DNA from: Caulobacter sp.
Lineage (GTDB): Bacteria > Pseudomonadota > Alphaproteobacteria > Caulobacterales > Caulobacteraceae
Assembly (NCBI RefSeq): GCF_017744445.1
Contig: NZ_JAGIBH010000009.1
Span: forward strand, 150,291 to 214,290
DNA length: 64,000 bases
Direction of reading: 5' to 3'
Shown: piece by piece, positions 26,267 through 34,845 of the stretch
How the letters are laid out: the number at the start of each line of letters is the position of its first letter
How positions within the stretch are numbered: the stretch's first letter is position 1
The notes under the pieces: generated by a model
The model's input: only the letters and a program-made list of their open reading frames with translations
What the model was told of the DNA's origin: nothing
Databases searched by the model: none
Made by a program: the position numbers and the translations under genes

Positions 26267-29200
26267 CTAGAAGCTCATCCGCAGGCCGACCACATATTGG
26301 CGGCCGGGCTTGTAGTAGGTGAAGGTCGCGTTGTCGTACTGGAAGTGCGAGCGCAGCGCCTCGTTGGTCAGGTTGGTCACGTTGAAGGTCAGCTGCGGGG
26401 CGTTCTTCAGGCCGAAGATCTTCTCCAGGTCGTAGCTCGAGGAGAAGTCCGTCTGCTTGTAGTCGTCCGCGAACAGGGCGGCCGCGCCGATGCCGTTCTG
26501 GTTGGCGCTGCTCGACTGCGAGCCCTTCCGGAACACATGGCTCAGGCGCAGGCTGACGCCGTTATGCTCGTAGTAGCCCGTCAGGTTGTAGGTGTACTTG
26601 GCCACGCCGTAGGCGATCGCCGGACCGTTGCTGGTCTGGTCGACGATGGTGGCGTTGGCGTTGACGCCCAGGCCCTCGACGCCGAAGCGGCTGGTCAGGA
26701 AGTCCAGCGGCTGGACCCATTGGAATTCCAGGCCGTTGATCGTCAGCTTGTTGTCGACGTTGATCTGCGACTGGATCTGGACCTGCGCCGCACCCGGGCC
26801 GCCGCGCGAATTGATCGCGGTCTTCTGGGTGTCGTTCAGGGTGTCGTAGGTGATGCCGTACTGGGCCAGGTAGCCGAACGGCTGGGTCACGACGTTGTTC
26901 TGCGTGAAGCCGGTGATCGACTTGCGGAACGCGTTGACCGCGATCACGCCTTCCTGGCCGGTGTAGAACTCGAAGCCCAGGTCGATATTCTTCGAGAAGT
27001 ACGGCGTCAGGGCCGAGTTGCCGATCGTGGCCTGGTCGGCCGACGGGGCGCCGAAGCTGACGCCCGGCAGCTGGGCGGCCGGATCGGGACGGGTCATGGT
27101 CTCGGACACCGCCACGCGGGCGACGGCGTGCTCGCTGACATCGTAGGCGATGTTCGCGGCCGGCAGCCACTTCGAATAGGTGTTCTCGACATAGACGAAG
27201 TTGGTGATGTTCGGATAACGCGCGCCGTCGGCCAGCTGGGCGCCGCCCGGCAGGGTGTTGCGCGGGTCGGCCAGCGAGACCCGGCCGCCGATCGTCTGCT
27301 TGGTGTGGACGTAGCGGACGCCGACATTGAAGCGCAGGTCGCTGTCCATCACCTGGGTGACGCCGTTCAGCTCCGTATAGGCCGAGCTGTTCTTCTCGTT
27401 GATATAGCCGCCGCTGGCGCCGGTGTTGGAACCGCCGGCCTCGGGCGAGGCGTCATGCAGCGCGTCGTAGTTGGTGGCCTTCTTGACCTTGTCCCAGTCG
27501 ACGGTGACGAAGCCGGCCGGGCCGGGCTTGAGGTAGCTAGCCAGGCTGGCGGTCGGGATCAGCGAGCCGCCGTAGGTCAGCGTCCCGGTCTGGCCGGCCG
27601 TGGCCCCCGTGCCGTAGCCCGGATAGGTCGGATAGCCGGCCGGCGCGGCGCCCGGCTGGTTCAGGCCCTGACAAGGCGGCGTGCTGTTGGGCGACAGCAG
27701 GTTGATGCTGGGGTTGTTGCCGCAGGTCGCGTTCTGCCACGGGGTGGTGTTGTCGTAGCCGCGGATGGTGCGCGAGACGTCGTCATAGTTGGCGCCGACC
27801 TTCAGGTTCAGCGCGTCCTGGCCCCAGGTGACGGCGGCGCGGGCGCCCTTGGTCTCGTACCAGCGCCGTTCGTCCTGCATGTTCACCCGGCCACCGTTCC
27901 AGATGAAGTTGGCGGGGTTGTTCAGGTCAAGGCTGCTCTTGATCGTCGGGATGCCGTTCGGGCTGTAGATGTAGTCGACGGTCGTGGAGAGGCCGAGCGC
28001 CGTCACCGGCCCGAAGGTCGGGCTTTCGCGGTGGAAGGTGCTCTTGGTGTAGTTGGCCTGGGCCTCGAGCTTGAGGTTGTCGCTGATGCGCCATTCGCCG
28101 CCCGGATTGATCCCCCACAGCTCGGTCTTCTCGAGATAGGGACGGAATTCCAGGAAGAACTGCGAGTTGGCGTAGGTGCCCTGCGTGACCGTGCAGCCGG
28201 CCGAGCAGTCGGTCTTGTCGTACTTGGTGTTCAGCGGGATGATCGCGCCGTTGCGGACGATCCAGTTCATGTCCTCGCGCAGCAGGTCGTTGTTCTTGTA
28301 GCCGTACATCCCGTCGACATAGAAGTTCATGTCGTCGTTCGGACGCCATTCGACGCTGCCGACCAGGTTGATGCGGTCGCGGCGGCCGTACTCGGCCGAC
28401 GGACGACCCAGGCGCGGCAGCAGGCCGTTGTCGATCTGCTGGATCGAGGCGCCGGGGTTGTTGGCCAGCAGGAAGTCGCGGTCGATGACCGTGCCGGCCA
28501 CCAGGCCGCCGCCCGCGCCGACCGGCACCGTGCCCGGGATCGTCCAGTTGCCGCCGCCGGTCGGGTTACAGCCGGTGGTCGCGCCGCACTGGGCCGCCGA
28601 CAGGTTCGGGTTGGTGAAGCCGATGGTCTCGTAGCCCCGCGTGTCGGTGTTCAGGCGCTGGCCCGAAACCCCGAACAGGACGCCGAAGCTGTCCCAGGTC
28701 TTGCTGGCGATCAGCGAGCCCTTGCCGCCCAGCTTGGCGCCGTCGGCCTTCACGCCCTGGACGTTCATGGTCAGGTGCTGGCCGGGACGGTCGAACGGAC
28801 GCGCCGAGCGCATGTCGATGTTACCGGCCGCGCCGCCTTCCAGCAGGCTGGCCGAGTAGCTCTTGTTGACCGTCAGCTTGGTGAACAGGTCGGTCGGGAA
28901 GAAGCTCAGGTCGACCGAGCGGTCGGTGCCCTGCGCGTCGGTCGCGCCCGACGAGGCCACGGCGATCGAAGCGCCGTTCAGCGTCACGTTGGTGAAGTTC
29001 GAACCCAGGCCGCGGATGGCGACGTTCGTGCCTTCGCCCGTGATGTCGCGGGTGATGGTGATGCCGGGGATGCGGTTGAACGACTCGGCGATGTTGGAGT
29101 CAGGGAACTTACCGATGTCCTCGGCGAAGATGGCGTCGGCGAAGCCGGTCGTCTCGCGCTTGGCCACGGTCGATTGCGCCAGGCTCTTGCGATAGCCGGT

Positions 29201-29344
29201 GACGACGATCTCCTCGACGGAGTCGCTGGCGGCGGGCGTCGGCGCGGTCTGGGCGAAAGCGGCCTGACCGATTGCCAGACTGGTCAGGCAGGTCGCGCCA
29301 ATGAGAGCCAGGCGGACGGAACGATTTTGTCGAATGGACGGCAT
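26267..29344 (-). CDS. TonB-dependent receptor 2 (probable glucuronoxylan-oligomer or uronate receptor)
   Basis: 1025 aa. The signal peptide ends AAFAQ (about 31), followed by TonB-box-like VEEIVVTGYRKSL, a plug (EDIGKFPDSNIAESFNRIPGI, NVAIRGLGSNFTNVTLNG) and a long barrel ending YVVGLRMSF. The plug signatures are those of Caulobacter/Xanthomonas carbohydrate receptors. A GGGGAG ribosome site precedes the ATG. Two TGGTCWGACC sites and a LacI-like half site lie upstream, linking it to the GntR/ManD genes. The substrate is inferred. Confidence 0.93.
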   Translation of the reverse strand: MPSIRQNRSVRLALIGATCLTSLAIGQAAFAQTAPTPAASDSVEEIVVTGYRKSLAQSTVAKRETTGFADAIFAEDIGKFPDSNIAESFNRIPGITITRDITGEGTNVAIRGLGSNFTNVTLNGASIAVASSGATDAQGTDRSVDLSFFPTDLFTKLTVNKSYSASLLEGGAAGNIDMRSARPFDRPGQHLTMNVQGVKADGAKLGGKGSLIASKTWDSFGVLFGVSGQRLNTDTRGYETIGFTNPNLSAAQCGATTGCNPTGGGNWTIPGTVPVGAGGGLVAGTVIDRDFLLANNPGASIQQIDNGLLPRLGRPSAEYGRRDRINLVGSVEWRPNDDMNFYVDGMYGYKNNDLLREDMNWIVRNGAIIPLNTKYDKTDCSAGCTVTQGTYANSQFFLEFRPYLEKTELWGINPGGEWRISDNLKLEAQANYTKSTFHRESPTFGPVTALGLSTTVDYIYSPNGIPTIKSSLDLNNPANFIWNGGRVNMQDERRWYETKGARAAVTWGQDALNLKVGANYDDVSRTIRGYDNTTPWQNATCGNNPSINLLSPNSTPPCQGLNQPGAAPAGYPTYPGYGTGATAGQTGTLTYGGSLIPTASLASYLKPGPAGFVTVDWDKVKKATNYDALHDASPEAGGSNTGASGGYINEKNSSAYTELNGVTQVMDSDLRFNVGVRYVHTKQTIGGRVSLADPRNTLPGGAQLADGARYPNITNFVYVENTYSKWLPAANIAYDVSEHAVARVAVSETMTRPDPAAQLPGVSFGAPSADQATIGNSALTPYFSKNIDLGFEFYTGQEGVIAVNAFRKSITGFTQNNVVTQPFGYLAQYGITYDTLNDTQKTAINSRGGPGAAQVQIQSQINVDNKLTINGLEFQWVQPLDFLTSRFGVEGLGVNANATIVDQTSNGPAIAYGVAKYTYNLTGYYEHNGVSLRLSHVFRKGSQSSSANQNGIGAAALFADDYKQTDFSSSYDLEKIFGLKNAPQLTFNVTNLTNEALRSHFQYDNATFTYYKPGRQYVVGLRMSF

Positions 29345-29439
29345 GTTTCTCCCCTAAGAGACGGTGCTCTGCGCACTTGTTCTGTTGCCGCCGCGGGGCC
29401 GCCGGCCTTCCCATGCCGACGTTCGCGCCTCCACGACGG

Positions 29440-29453
29440 TGGTAGCGGTCACA
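29440..29453. promoter_or_regulatory. LacI-type half operator TGGTAGCGGTCACA
   Basis: About 11 of 14 positions match TGGTAGCGCTACCA. It is roughly 96 bp before the receptor start. Confidence 0.4.
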
Positions 29454-29491
29454 AAGAGCAGCGTTACGAGGTAAGTCCTATTCGGTCAAGG

Positions 29492-29501
29492 TGGTCTGAC
29501 C
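29492..29501. promoter_or_regulatory. GntR operator candidate TGGTCTGACC
   Basis: Core of a longer imperfect dyad, same core as 20276-20288. A further copy, TGTCAGACCA, is at 29736-29745. Confidence 0.55.
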
Positions 29502-29768
29502 TTATCAGAGGATGAACGTCCGACCTTTGAGGCCAGGCTGCGGCGCCGGCGCCACGCTATGGGCGTGGGCGGAGGAGGCATTGGGCGGTAAGATTGGGGT
29601 TTTTGCGCCGATGTTCGCGCGCACATCGGCGAATGGTCGGAGGATAGATCTCGCGCGGAACGGCAGATCTTCTCGAGTCGTGACGGTGAAAGCAGCCGCT
29701 GGCGCGCAAAAGTCGTAAAATTACTCAGACAAAAATGTCAGACCAATGGTGGCGCTGGCAGATCGTTG

Positions 29769-29878
29769 AGCGCCCCTCCTTCTCCCTCGTTTCACGGGGA
29801 AGGAGGCAGCTGCACCATCCTGCCCCGCTTGCGGGGGAGGTGGCGCGCTGCGGATACGCAGCGTGACGGAGGGGGCGC
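29769..29878. repeat. Palindromic repeat, family B (copy 3)
   Basis: Begins AGCGCCCCTCC and ends GACGGAGGGGGCGC; shorter in the middle than the other copies. It sits 19 bp before the DUF559 gene. Confidence 0.85.
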
Positions 29879-29897
29879 AAGTCGCTAAATTCAACCT

Positions 29898-30266
29898 ATG
29901 AGATCAAGTTCCAAAACCCACACCCAAGCCAAGACGCTACGCCGCGCCCTAACCCCACCCGAAGTCATCCTCTGGGCCCGTCTCCGCGCCCGCCAACCCG
30001 ACGGCCCGCGTATCCGCCGCCAGCATCCGATCGGCCCGTACATCGCCGACTTCTACTGCTCGGCCGCGAAGCTGGTGATCGAGGTCGACGGCTGGAGCCA
30101 CAACATGGGCGATCGGCCAGCGCGGGACGAGCGACGCGACGCTTGGATGGTCGAGCAAGGGCTCACGGTCGTGCGGTATCCGGCGGATGAGGTGATGCGC
30201 GATCCGATCGGGGTGGCGGATGGAATTTGGGATGCGTGCGTGGCGCGGATGCGGAGTCGCCGCTGA
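29898..30266 (+). CDS. DUF559 (PD-(D/E)XK, very-short-patch-repair-like) endonuclease-domain protein
   Basis: 122 aa. Typical DUF559 features: TKTLRRALTPPEVILWARLR-like start, FRRQHPIGPYIADFYC-type core (here IRRQHPIGPYIADFYC) and the nuclease-fold motif KLVIEVDGWSH followed by DERRDAWMVEQGLTVVRYPADEV. The Asp of ADFYC and the E-V-D segment are the presumed metal ligands. It is flanked on both sides by family B palindromic repeats, and its TGA stop shares its final A with the downstream copy. Function of the family is uncertain; a role in processing or spreading the repeats is speculation. Confidence 0.85.
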   Translation: MRSSSKTHTQAKTLRRALTPPEVILWARLRARQPDGPRIRRQHPIGPYIADFYCSAAKLVIEVDGWSHNMGDRPARDERRDAWMVEQGLTVVRYPADEVMRDPIGVADGIWDACVARMRSRR

Positions 30267-30403
30267 GCGCCCCCTCCGTCACGTCGCGTATCCGCGCCGC
30301 GCCACCTCCCCCGCAAGCGGGGCAGGAGGGAGACAGCTTCCTCCTCACCCGTGAAACGGGGGAGGTGGATCGCTGCGGATACGCAGCGAGACGGAGGGGC
30401 GCT
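30266..30403. repeat. Palindromic repeat, family B (copy 4)
   Basis: Begins AGCGCCCCCTCCGTC at the last base of the DUF559 stop codon and ends GACGGAGGGGCGCT, next to the end of the DUF1272 gene. Confidence 0.9.
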
Positions 30404-30412
30404 AAGCGGCGC

Positions 30413-30667
30413 TTAGTTCACACTAGCCCGTCCGTACCGATGCCCCCGGTTCACCCGCCGCAGCGAGGCCGGATACCGATGCAGCTGGCTCTCCGGCCTG
30501 ATCGGGCGCGCCACCAGCCCGCCCCCACAGTCCGGACACGCCGTCTCGAACCGCACGTCCGCGCAATCGGCGCAGAACGTATGCTCGAAGGTGCAGATTC
30601 GGGCCGCGTCGCTGTCGGGCGGCAGGTTGGCGTCACAGCACTCGCAATTGGGGCGCAGTTCGAGCAT
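30413..30667 (-). CDS. DUF1272-family cysteine-rich small protein
   Basis: 84 aa, start at 30667 with a GGGAGGA ribosome site. Eight cysteines appear as CECC, CTF, CADC and CPDC groups within MLELRPNCECCDANLP...TFCADC...ACPDCGGGL, the signature of DUF1272 zinc-ribbon-like proteins. The C-terminal 25 residues are basic. The molecular role is unknown. It is divergent from carA. Confidence 0.88.
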   Translation of the reverse strand: MLELRPNCECCDANLPPDSDAARICTFEHTFCADCADVRFETACPDCGGGLVARPIRPESQLHRYPASLRRVNRGHRYGRASVN

Positions 30668-30870
30668 GGGTCCGTCCTCCCGTGTTCGCCCAGTTCTTTC
30701 GCCTAAAAGGTTCTGATTGCTTGGAAGCCTTTCACCATAAGGGCTTTTCAGCCGCCCGCGCGAGGGGGCGCGGTCGCATATCACGGGAATGTGGAGCCAA
30801 GCGAAATCCGCGTGATCAGGTGGGGTTGCTCCCCCTCCCCTAACCCCCTATACACCGCGCCGTTTGCGCG

Positions 30871-30901
30871 GCGGGCGGGGTACACCCCGGCCCGCTTTTT
30901 T
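30871..30901 (+). terminator. Terminator-like attenuator in the carA leader
   Basis: GCGGGCGGGGT and ACCCCGGCCCGC form a strong stem followed by TTTTTT, 45 bp before the carA ATG and on the carA strand. A second hairpin, CCGCGC-CGTTT-GCGCGG at 30855-30871, abuts it. Since the gene upstream is on the other strand, the terminator can only act on carA leader RNA. Confidence 0.65.
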
Positions 30902-30945
30902 GCAAAAATAGACCCACCCCACCGCGTGTAGGAGCGCTTCCAAGA

Positions 30946-32112
30946 ATGTCCCAAGACCTTCTCCCCGGCGTTACCGGCGTTCTGGCCCTGGCCGACGGCA
31001 CCATCCTGCAAGGCGTGGGCTGCGGCGCGGTCGGCGACGCGGTCGGCGAGGTGTGCTTCAACACCGCCATGACGGGCTACCAGGAGATCCTGACCGACCC
31101 GTCCTACATGGCCCAGATCGTGGCCTTCACCTTCCCGCACATCGGTAATGTCGGCGCCAACGTCGAGGACGTCGAGCAGATCACCGGCGTGGCCGAGACG
31201 GCTGCTCGCGGTGCCCTCTTCCGCGATGTCCCGACCGAGCAGGCCAACTGGCGCGCCGGCGGCGACTTCGACACCTGGATGAAGAACCGCGGCGTCATCG
31301 GCTTGGCCGGGATCGACACTCGCGCCCTGACCCGCAAGATCCGCGAGACCGGCATGCCGCACGGCGTCATCGCCCACTCGCCCGACGGCAAGTTCGATCT
31401 CGACGCCCTGGTCGCCAAGGCCAAGGCCTGGGCCGGCCTGGAAGGCCTGGACCTGGCCAAGGACGCCTCGACCACCCAGACCTTCACCTGGGACGAGGGC
31501 CTGTGGTCGTGGCCGGAAGGCTACGCCAAGCTGGACAAGCCCAAGTATGAAGTGGTCGTCCTGGACTACGGCGTGAAGCGCAACATCCTGCGGGCTCTCG
31601 CCCATGTCGGCGCCCGCGCCACGGTCGTCCCGGCCGACACCAAGGCCGAGGACATCCTGGCCCGTAACCCGGACGGCGTGCTGCTGAGCAACGGCCCCGG
31701 CGACCCGGCCGCGACCGGCGCCTACGCGGTCCCCGAGATCCAGAAGCTGGTCGAGAGCGGCAAGCCGGTGTTCGGCATCTGCCTGGGCCACCAGATGCTG
31801 GCCCTGGCGCTGGGCGCCAAGACCGTGAAGATGGAACAGGGCCACCACGGCGCGAACCACCCCGTGAAAGACCTGACCACCGGCAAGGTCGAGATCGTCT
31901 CGATGAACCACGGTTTCACGGTGGACAGCGAAAGCCTGCCCGCCCCGGTGCAGGAGACCCACGTCTCGCTGTTCGACGGCACCAACGCCGGCATCCAGCT
32001 GGCCGACAAGCCGGTCTTTTCGGTCCAGCACCACCCGGAAGCCTCGCCGGGCCCGACGGACAGCCTGTACCTGTTCGAACGCTTCGCGGGCCTGATGGAC
32101 AAGGCGAAGTAA
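30946..32112 (+). CDS. carA: Carbamoyl-phosphate synthase small subunit (glutaminase)
   Basis: 388 aa, usual family length. It hydrolyses glutamine and supplies ammonia to CarB for arginine and pyrimidine synthesis. The N-terminal CPSase domain contains [18 protein letters not shown]. The class I glutaminase domain contains catalytic Cys279 in GICLGHQ and the His/Glu of QHHPEASPG. The start ATG gives the typical N-terminus. Its partner carB lies 30 kb away on the opposite strand. A terminator-like leader suggests transcription attenuation. Confidence 0.97.
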   Translation: MSQDLLPGVTGVLALADGTILQGVGCGAVGDAVGEVCFNTAMTGYQEILTDPSYMAQIVAFTFPHIGNVGANVEDVEQITGVAETAARGALFRDVPTEQANWRAGGDFDTWMKNRGVIGLAGIDTRALTRKIRETGMPHGVIAHSPDGKFDLDALVAKAKAWAGLEGLDLAKDASTTQTFTWDEGLWSWPEGYAKLDKPKYEVVVLDYGVKRNILRALAHVGARATVVPADTKAEDILARNPDGVLLSNGPGDPAATGAYAVPEIQKLVESGKPVFGICLGHQMLALALGAKTVKMEQGHHGANHPVKDLTTGKVEIVSMNHGFTVDSESLPAPVQETHVSLFDGTNAGIQLADKPVFSVQHHPEASPGPTDSLYLFERFAGLMDKAK

Positions 32113-32132
32113 GCGCCGAGCGCTTACTTCGC

Positions 32133-32262
32133 TCCTTCCCCGCCTGGGGGAGGTGGCGCGCCGCGAAGCGCGGCGTGACGGAGGGGGTTTGTGCGGCCTA
32201 AGCCTGTGCTAGCCCCTCCACCGCCGTTCGGCGGTCCCCCTCCCCCAAGAGGGGGAGGAGAA
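32133..32262. repeat. Palindromic intergenic repeat, family A (copy 4)
   Basis: From TTCCCCGCCTGGGGGAGG to CCCCCAAGAGGGGGAGGAG, with the middle diverged from other copies. It is immediately downstream of carA. Confidence 0.8.
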
Positions 32263-32269
32263 ACAAAGC

Positions 32270-32304
32270 AAAGCCCGCGTCATCCCTGATGGCGCGGGCT
32301 TTTC
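32270..32304 (+). terminator. Rho-independent terminator after carA
   Basis: AAAGCCCGCG and CGCGGGCTTT form a 10-bp stem with a 13-base loop, ending in TTTT. Confidence 0.85.
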
Positions 32305-32313
32305 GTATTGGGG

Positions 32314-32477
32314 GCCGCCTCCCGCAAGACTAGGGGGCAAAGCGGGAGGCGGCTGCCGAACGCCCTCTGCAAGGGGGGCGCGCTTTGGGCGTCCGGCCGC
32401 TAGAGCCCATCCGCTGCGGCAGAAGCCGCCTCGGCTGACCTGGGCTCTAACTTCGTGGGAGCGCGGGAGGTCCCGCG
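32314..32477. other. Structured intergenic segment, possible non-coding RNA
   Basis: Three consecutive inverted repeats: GCCGCCTCCCGC/GCGGGAGGCGGC (32314-32353), TAGAGCCCA/TGGGCTCTA (about 32401-32449) and CGCGGGA/TCCCGCG (32462-32477). No open frame with a plausible start was seen. It may be a small RNA or only terminators for the two convergent genes. Confidence 0.35.
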
Positions 32478-32502
32478 TCCAAACTGGGGCTGGGGAGCCG
32501 GC

Positions 32503-32742
32503 TCAGACCTTGAGGTTGAGCAGGGCTCCCGCCATTTCGTCGGCCGTGCGGATCACCGCCGCATTGGCCTTGAAGTCGGTGGCGGCGCCGATCTGCTGGA
32601 CCCGCTCGTTGACGTAGTCGACATCTCCGAGGGTCTGGGCGCGCTCGGCCTGGGCGTCCGACGCGGCCACACGTTGGGCCGAAGCGTGGAGCCGGTCAGC
32701 GGCGGCCATCATGCCCGAGGCGGCGATCGAGATTGCCTGCAT
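32503..32742 (-). CDS. Small flagellar-rod/FlgC-like protein, stand-alone
   Basis: 79 aa. The N-terminus MQAISIAASGMMAAADRLHASAQRVA resembles the flagellar basal-body rod N-terminal motif (normally ending in N), and the C-terminus DFKANAAVIRTADEMAGALLNL resembles the conserved end of rod and hook proteins. The long middle of FlgB/C/G is absent, and no flagellar operon is near. A GGGGGA ribosome site supports the 32742 ATG over an in-frame TTG five codons upstream. It could be a small rod-related accessory protein. Confidence 0.75.
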   Translation of the reverse strand: MQAISIAASGMMAAADRLHASAQRVAASDAQAERAQTLGDVDYVNERVQQIGAATDFKANAAVIRTADEMAGALLNLKV

Positions 32743-33119
32743 GGGAAAGTCCCCCAAAGGAATTGCCGTTGTTGACGTTGGTTATCGCGCCGGTTGGGTT
32801 AAGCGGTTGCAACCAAAAATGGTAAAATTCATACCTTGGTCATAATTTTTTACGCGGATTAACCATGTTTCGGGGACCCAAATCGGGGCCTCGAACAGGG
32901 TGAATCTGTCGCTAACCGATCCGTCGGGGGCCGTTGCTGGCCCGGCCTTCGCCCGTCGCGCGAGCCGCGTTGCGAGAACGCCGTTCGCAACGGGAAATCC
33001 TTCCCAACATTACAAAACGTTCAGGCGCGCGCGTCTCGACAAGCCGTCACAGCGCCGACATGGTTCGCCCCCTATGCGGGCCGGGGGCGGCCTGCCTTTT
33101 TCAAGAGGCTCTCCAAGAC
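32743..33119. other. Intergenic region before M28 peptidase
   Basis: 377 bp. An unusually AT-rich patch (about 32810-32870) should hold promoters for the flanking divergent genes. A 7-bp-stem inverted repeat, GTTGCGA/TCGCAAC, is at 32969-32991. Nothing else recognised. Confidence 0.4.
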
Positions 33120-34829
33120 ATGTCGTTTACGCGCCGCGCCGCGCTCGCCAGCGCCGCCCTGCTCATGGCCGCTCAACCGGTCCTCGCCGCCACCCCCGCC
33201 AAGCCGGCGCCCGCCGCCGCCAAGAAGGCGGCCCCGGCTTCGGACTTCACGCCGTCGGCCGAGGCCATCAAGGCCCACATGACCTTCCTGGCCGACGACG
33301 CCATGGAAGGCCGCGAGGCCGGCACGCGCGGCTACGACATCGCCGCCAACTACGTGGCCGCCCAATATGCCCTGCTGGGCGTGAAGCCGGCCGGCGACAA
33401 GCTGACCACCGGCGTCAGCTATCAGCAGCACGTGCCGCTGATCGCCTTCCGCCCGGCCTCGGACGGCGCGGTCAGCGTCACGGGCGCCGACGGCCAGGCC
33501 GTCGCGCTGAAGTACGGCGAAGACTACCTGCCCGGCGCCCAGGCCCAGGCCGCCGACGTCAATGTCGACGCGCCGCTGGTGTTCGCGGGCTTCGGCGTGG
33601 TCGATCCCTCGCGCGGTCGCGACGACTACGCGGGCCTGGACGTCAAGGGTAAGGTCGTCGTCATCCTGACCGGCGCCCCGACCTCGATCCAGACCGAGGA
33701 ACGCGCCCACTTCAGCAACCCCAACACCAAGCGCGTCGAAGCCGCCAAGCGCGGCGCCGTGGGCGTGCTGATCATCCCGACCACCAGCAGCGAGAAGCGC
33801 CGCCCGTTCGCGCGCGGCCTGGCGGGCATGAAGGAATGGCGGGTGATCTGGCGCAACGCCCAGGACGTCGGCGCCATCCGCGCGCCGTCGGCCCCGTCGC
33901 TGGCCACCATCAGCCTGGCCGGCGCCGAGAAGCTGTTCGCCGGCTCGGCGACGCCGCTGGCCAGCGTGCTGGAGCAGGCTGAAAAGCCGGAAGGCGCGGT
34001 CAAGGGCTTCGCCCTGCCGGGCAAGGTCAAGATCAGCCTGAAGACCGAGATCGAGAAGCGCGAAAGCAGCAACGTCGTCGGCGTCATCGAGGGCTCGGAC
34101 CCGACGCTGAAGGCCCAGACCATCATCCTGTCGGCGCACCTCGACCACATCGGCATCAAGGACAACGCCAAGCCGGGCGAGGACCGCATCAACAACGGCG
34201 CCCTGGACAACGCCTCGGGCATCGCCACGCTGCTGGAGGTCGCGCGCGGCTTCAAGAACAGCAAGATGCGCCCCAAGCGCTCGATCATCCTGCTGGCCGT
34301 GACCGGTGAAGAAAAGGGCCTGGTCGGCTCGGACTACTTCGCCAACAACCCGACCGTGCCGAAGGCCAATATCGCCGCCGACGTGAACCTGGACATGCCG
34401 GTGCTGCTGTACCCGTTCACCGACGTGATCGCGTTCGGCGCCGACCGCTCGACCGTGGGCGAGGCCGTCAAGCACGCCGGCGCCCGCGTGGGCGTGGCGC
34501 TTTCCGGGGATCCTCTGCCGGAAGAAGGCCTGTTCACCCGCTCGGACCACTACCGCTTCGTCGAGCAGGGCATCCCCTCGGTGTTCCTGATGACCGGCTT
34601 CCAGAACGGCGGCGAAAAGGCCTTCACCACCTTCCTGAAGACCAACTACCACCACCCGGGCGATGATTTGAACCAGCCGATCGACTACAACGCGGCCGCC
34701 AAGTTCGCCCTGGTGAACTACGAGATCGCCCGCGAACTGGCCAACCAGCCCGCGCGTCCGGTCTGGAAGAAGGGCGACTTCTTCGGCGGCACCTTCGCCC
34801 CGGCGGGGCATCCGTCGGCGGCGAAGTAA
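33120..34829 (+). CDS. M28-family zinc aminopeptidase-like protein, exported
   Basis: 569 aa with a signal peptide carrying a Tat-like start (MSFTRRAALASAALL) and an AK-rich linker. A PA-type inserted domain (about 120-230) precedes the M28 catalytic part: ILSAHLDHIG (His, Asp ligand region), NGALDNASGIATLLEVAR (Asp), VTGEEKGLVGSDYF (Glu pair), VNLDMP (Asp) and TNYHHPGDD (His). It is likely a periplasmic or surface aminopeptidase. A rho-independent terminator follows at 35001-35037. Confidence 0.92.
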   Translation: MSFTRRAALASAALLMAAQPVLAATPAKPAPAAAKKAAPASDFTPSAEAIKAHMTFLADDAMEGREAGTRGYDIAANYVAAQYALLGVKPAGDKLTTGVSYQQHVPLIAFRPASDGAVSVTGADGQAVALKYGEDYLPGAQAQAADVNVDAPLVFAGFGVVDPSRGRDDYAGLDVKGKVVVILTGAPTSIQTEERAHFSNPNTKRVEAAKRGAVGVLIIPTTSSEKRRPFARGLAGMKEWRVIWRNAQDVGAIRAPSAPSLATISLAGAEKLFAGSATPLASVLEQAEKPEGAVKGFALPGKVKISLKTEIEKRESSNVVGVIEGSDPTLKAQTIILSAHLDHIGIKDNAKPGEDRINNGALDNASGIATLLEVARGFKNSKMRPKRSIILLAVTGEEKGLVGSDYFANNPTVPKANIAADVNLDMPVLLYPFTDVIAFGADRSTVGEAVKHAGARVGVALSGDPLPEEGLFTRSDHYRFVEQGIPSVFLMTGFQNGGEKAFTTFLKTNYHHPGDDLNQPIDYNAAAKFALVNYEIARELANQPARPVWKKGDFFGGTFAPAGHPSAAK

Positions 34830-34845
34830 GGGCCCTAAACCCGTC

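Larger units (their letters stand above)
29345..29768. other. Upstream region of TonB receptor 2
   Basis: 424 bp with no convincing gene. It holds TGGTAGCGGTCACA at 29440-29453, TGGTCTGACC at 29492-29501 and TGTCAGACCA at 29736-29745, plus a locally AT-rich segment near 29710-29740. Confidence 0.5.

Noticed and set aside
30789..30815. Leader peptide MWSQAKSA before carA
   Set aside because: It lacks a ribosome site and has no run of regulatory codons; attenuation by translation is not supported.
32760..32830. Sigma54 promoter for the mini rod protein
   Set aside because: A GG-N10-GC arrangement exists around GGGTTAAGCGGTTGC, but it points away from the gene and the rest of the consensus is poor.
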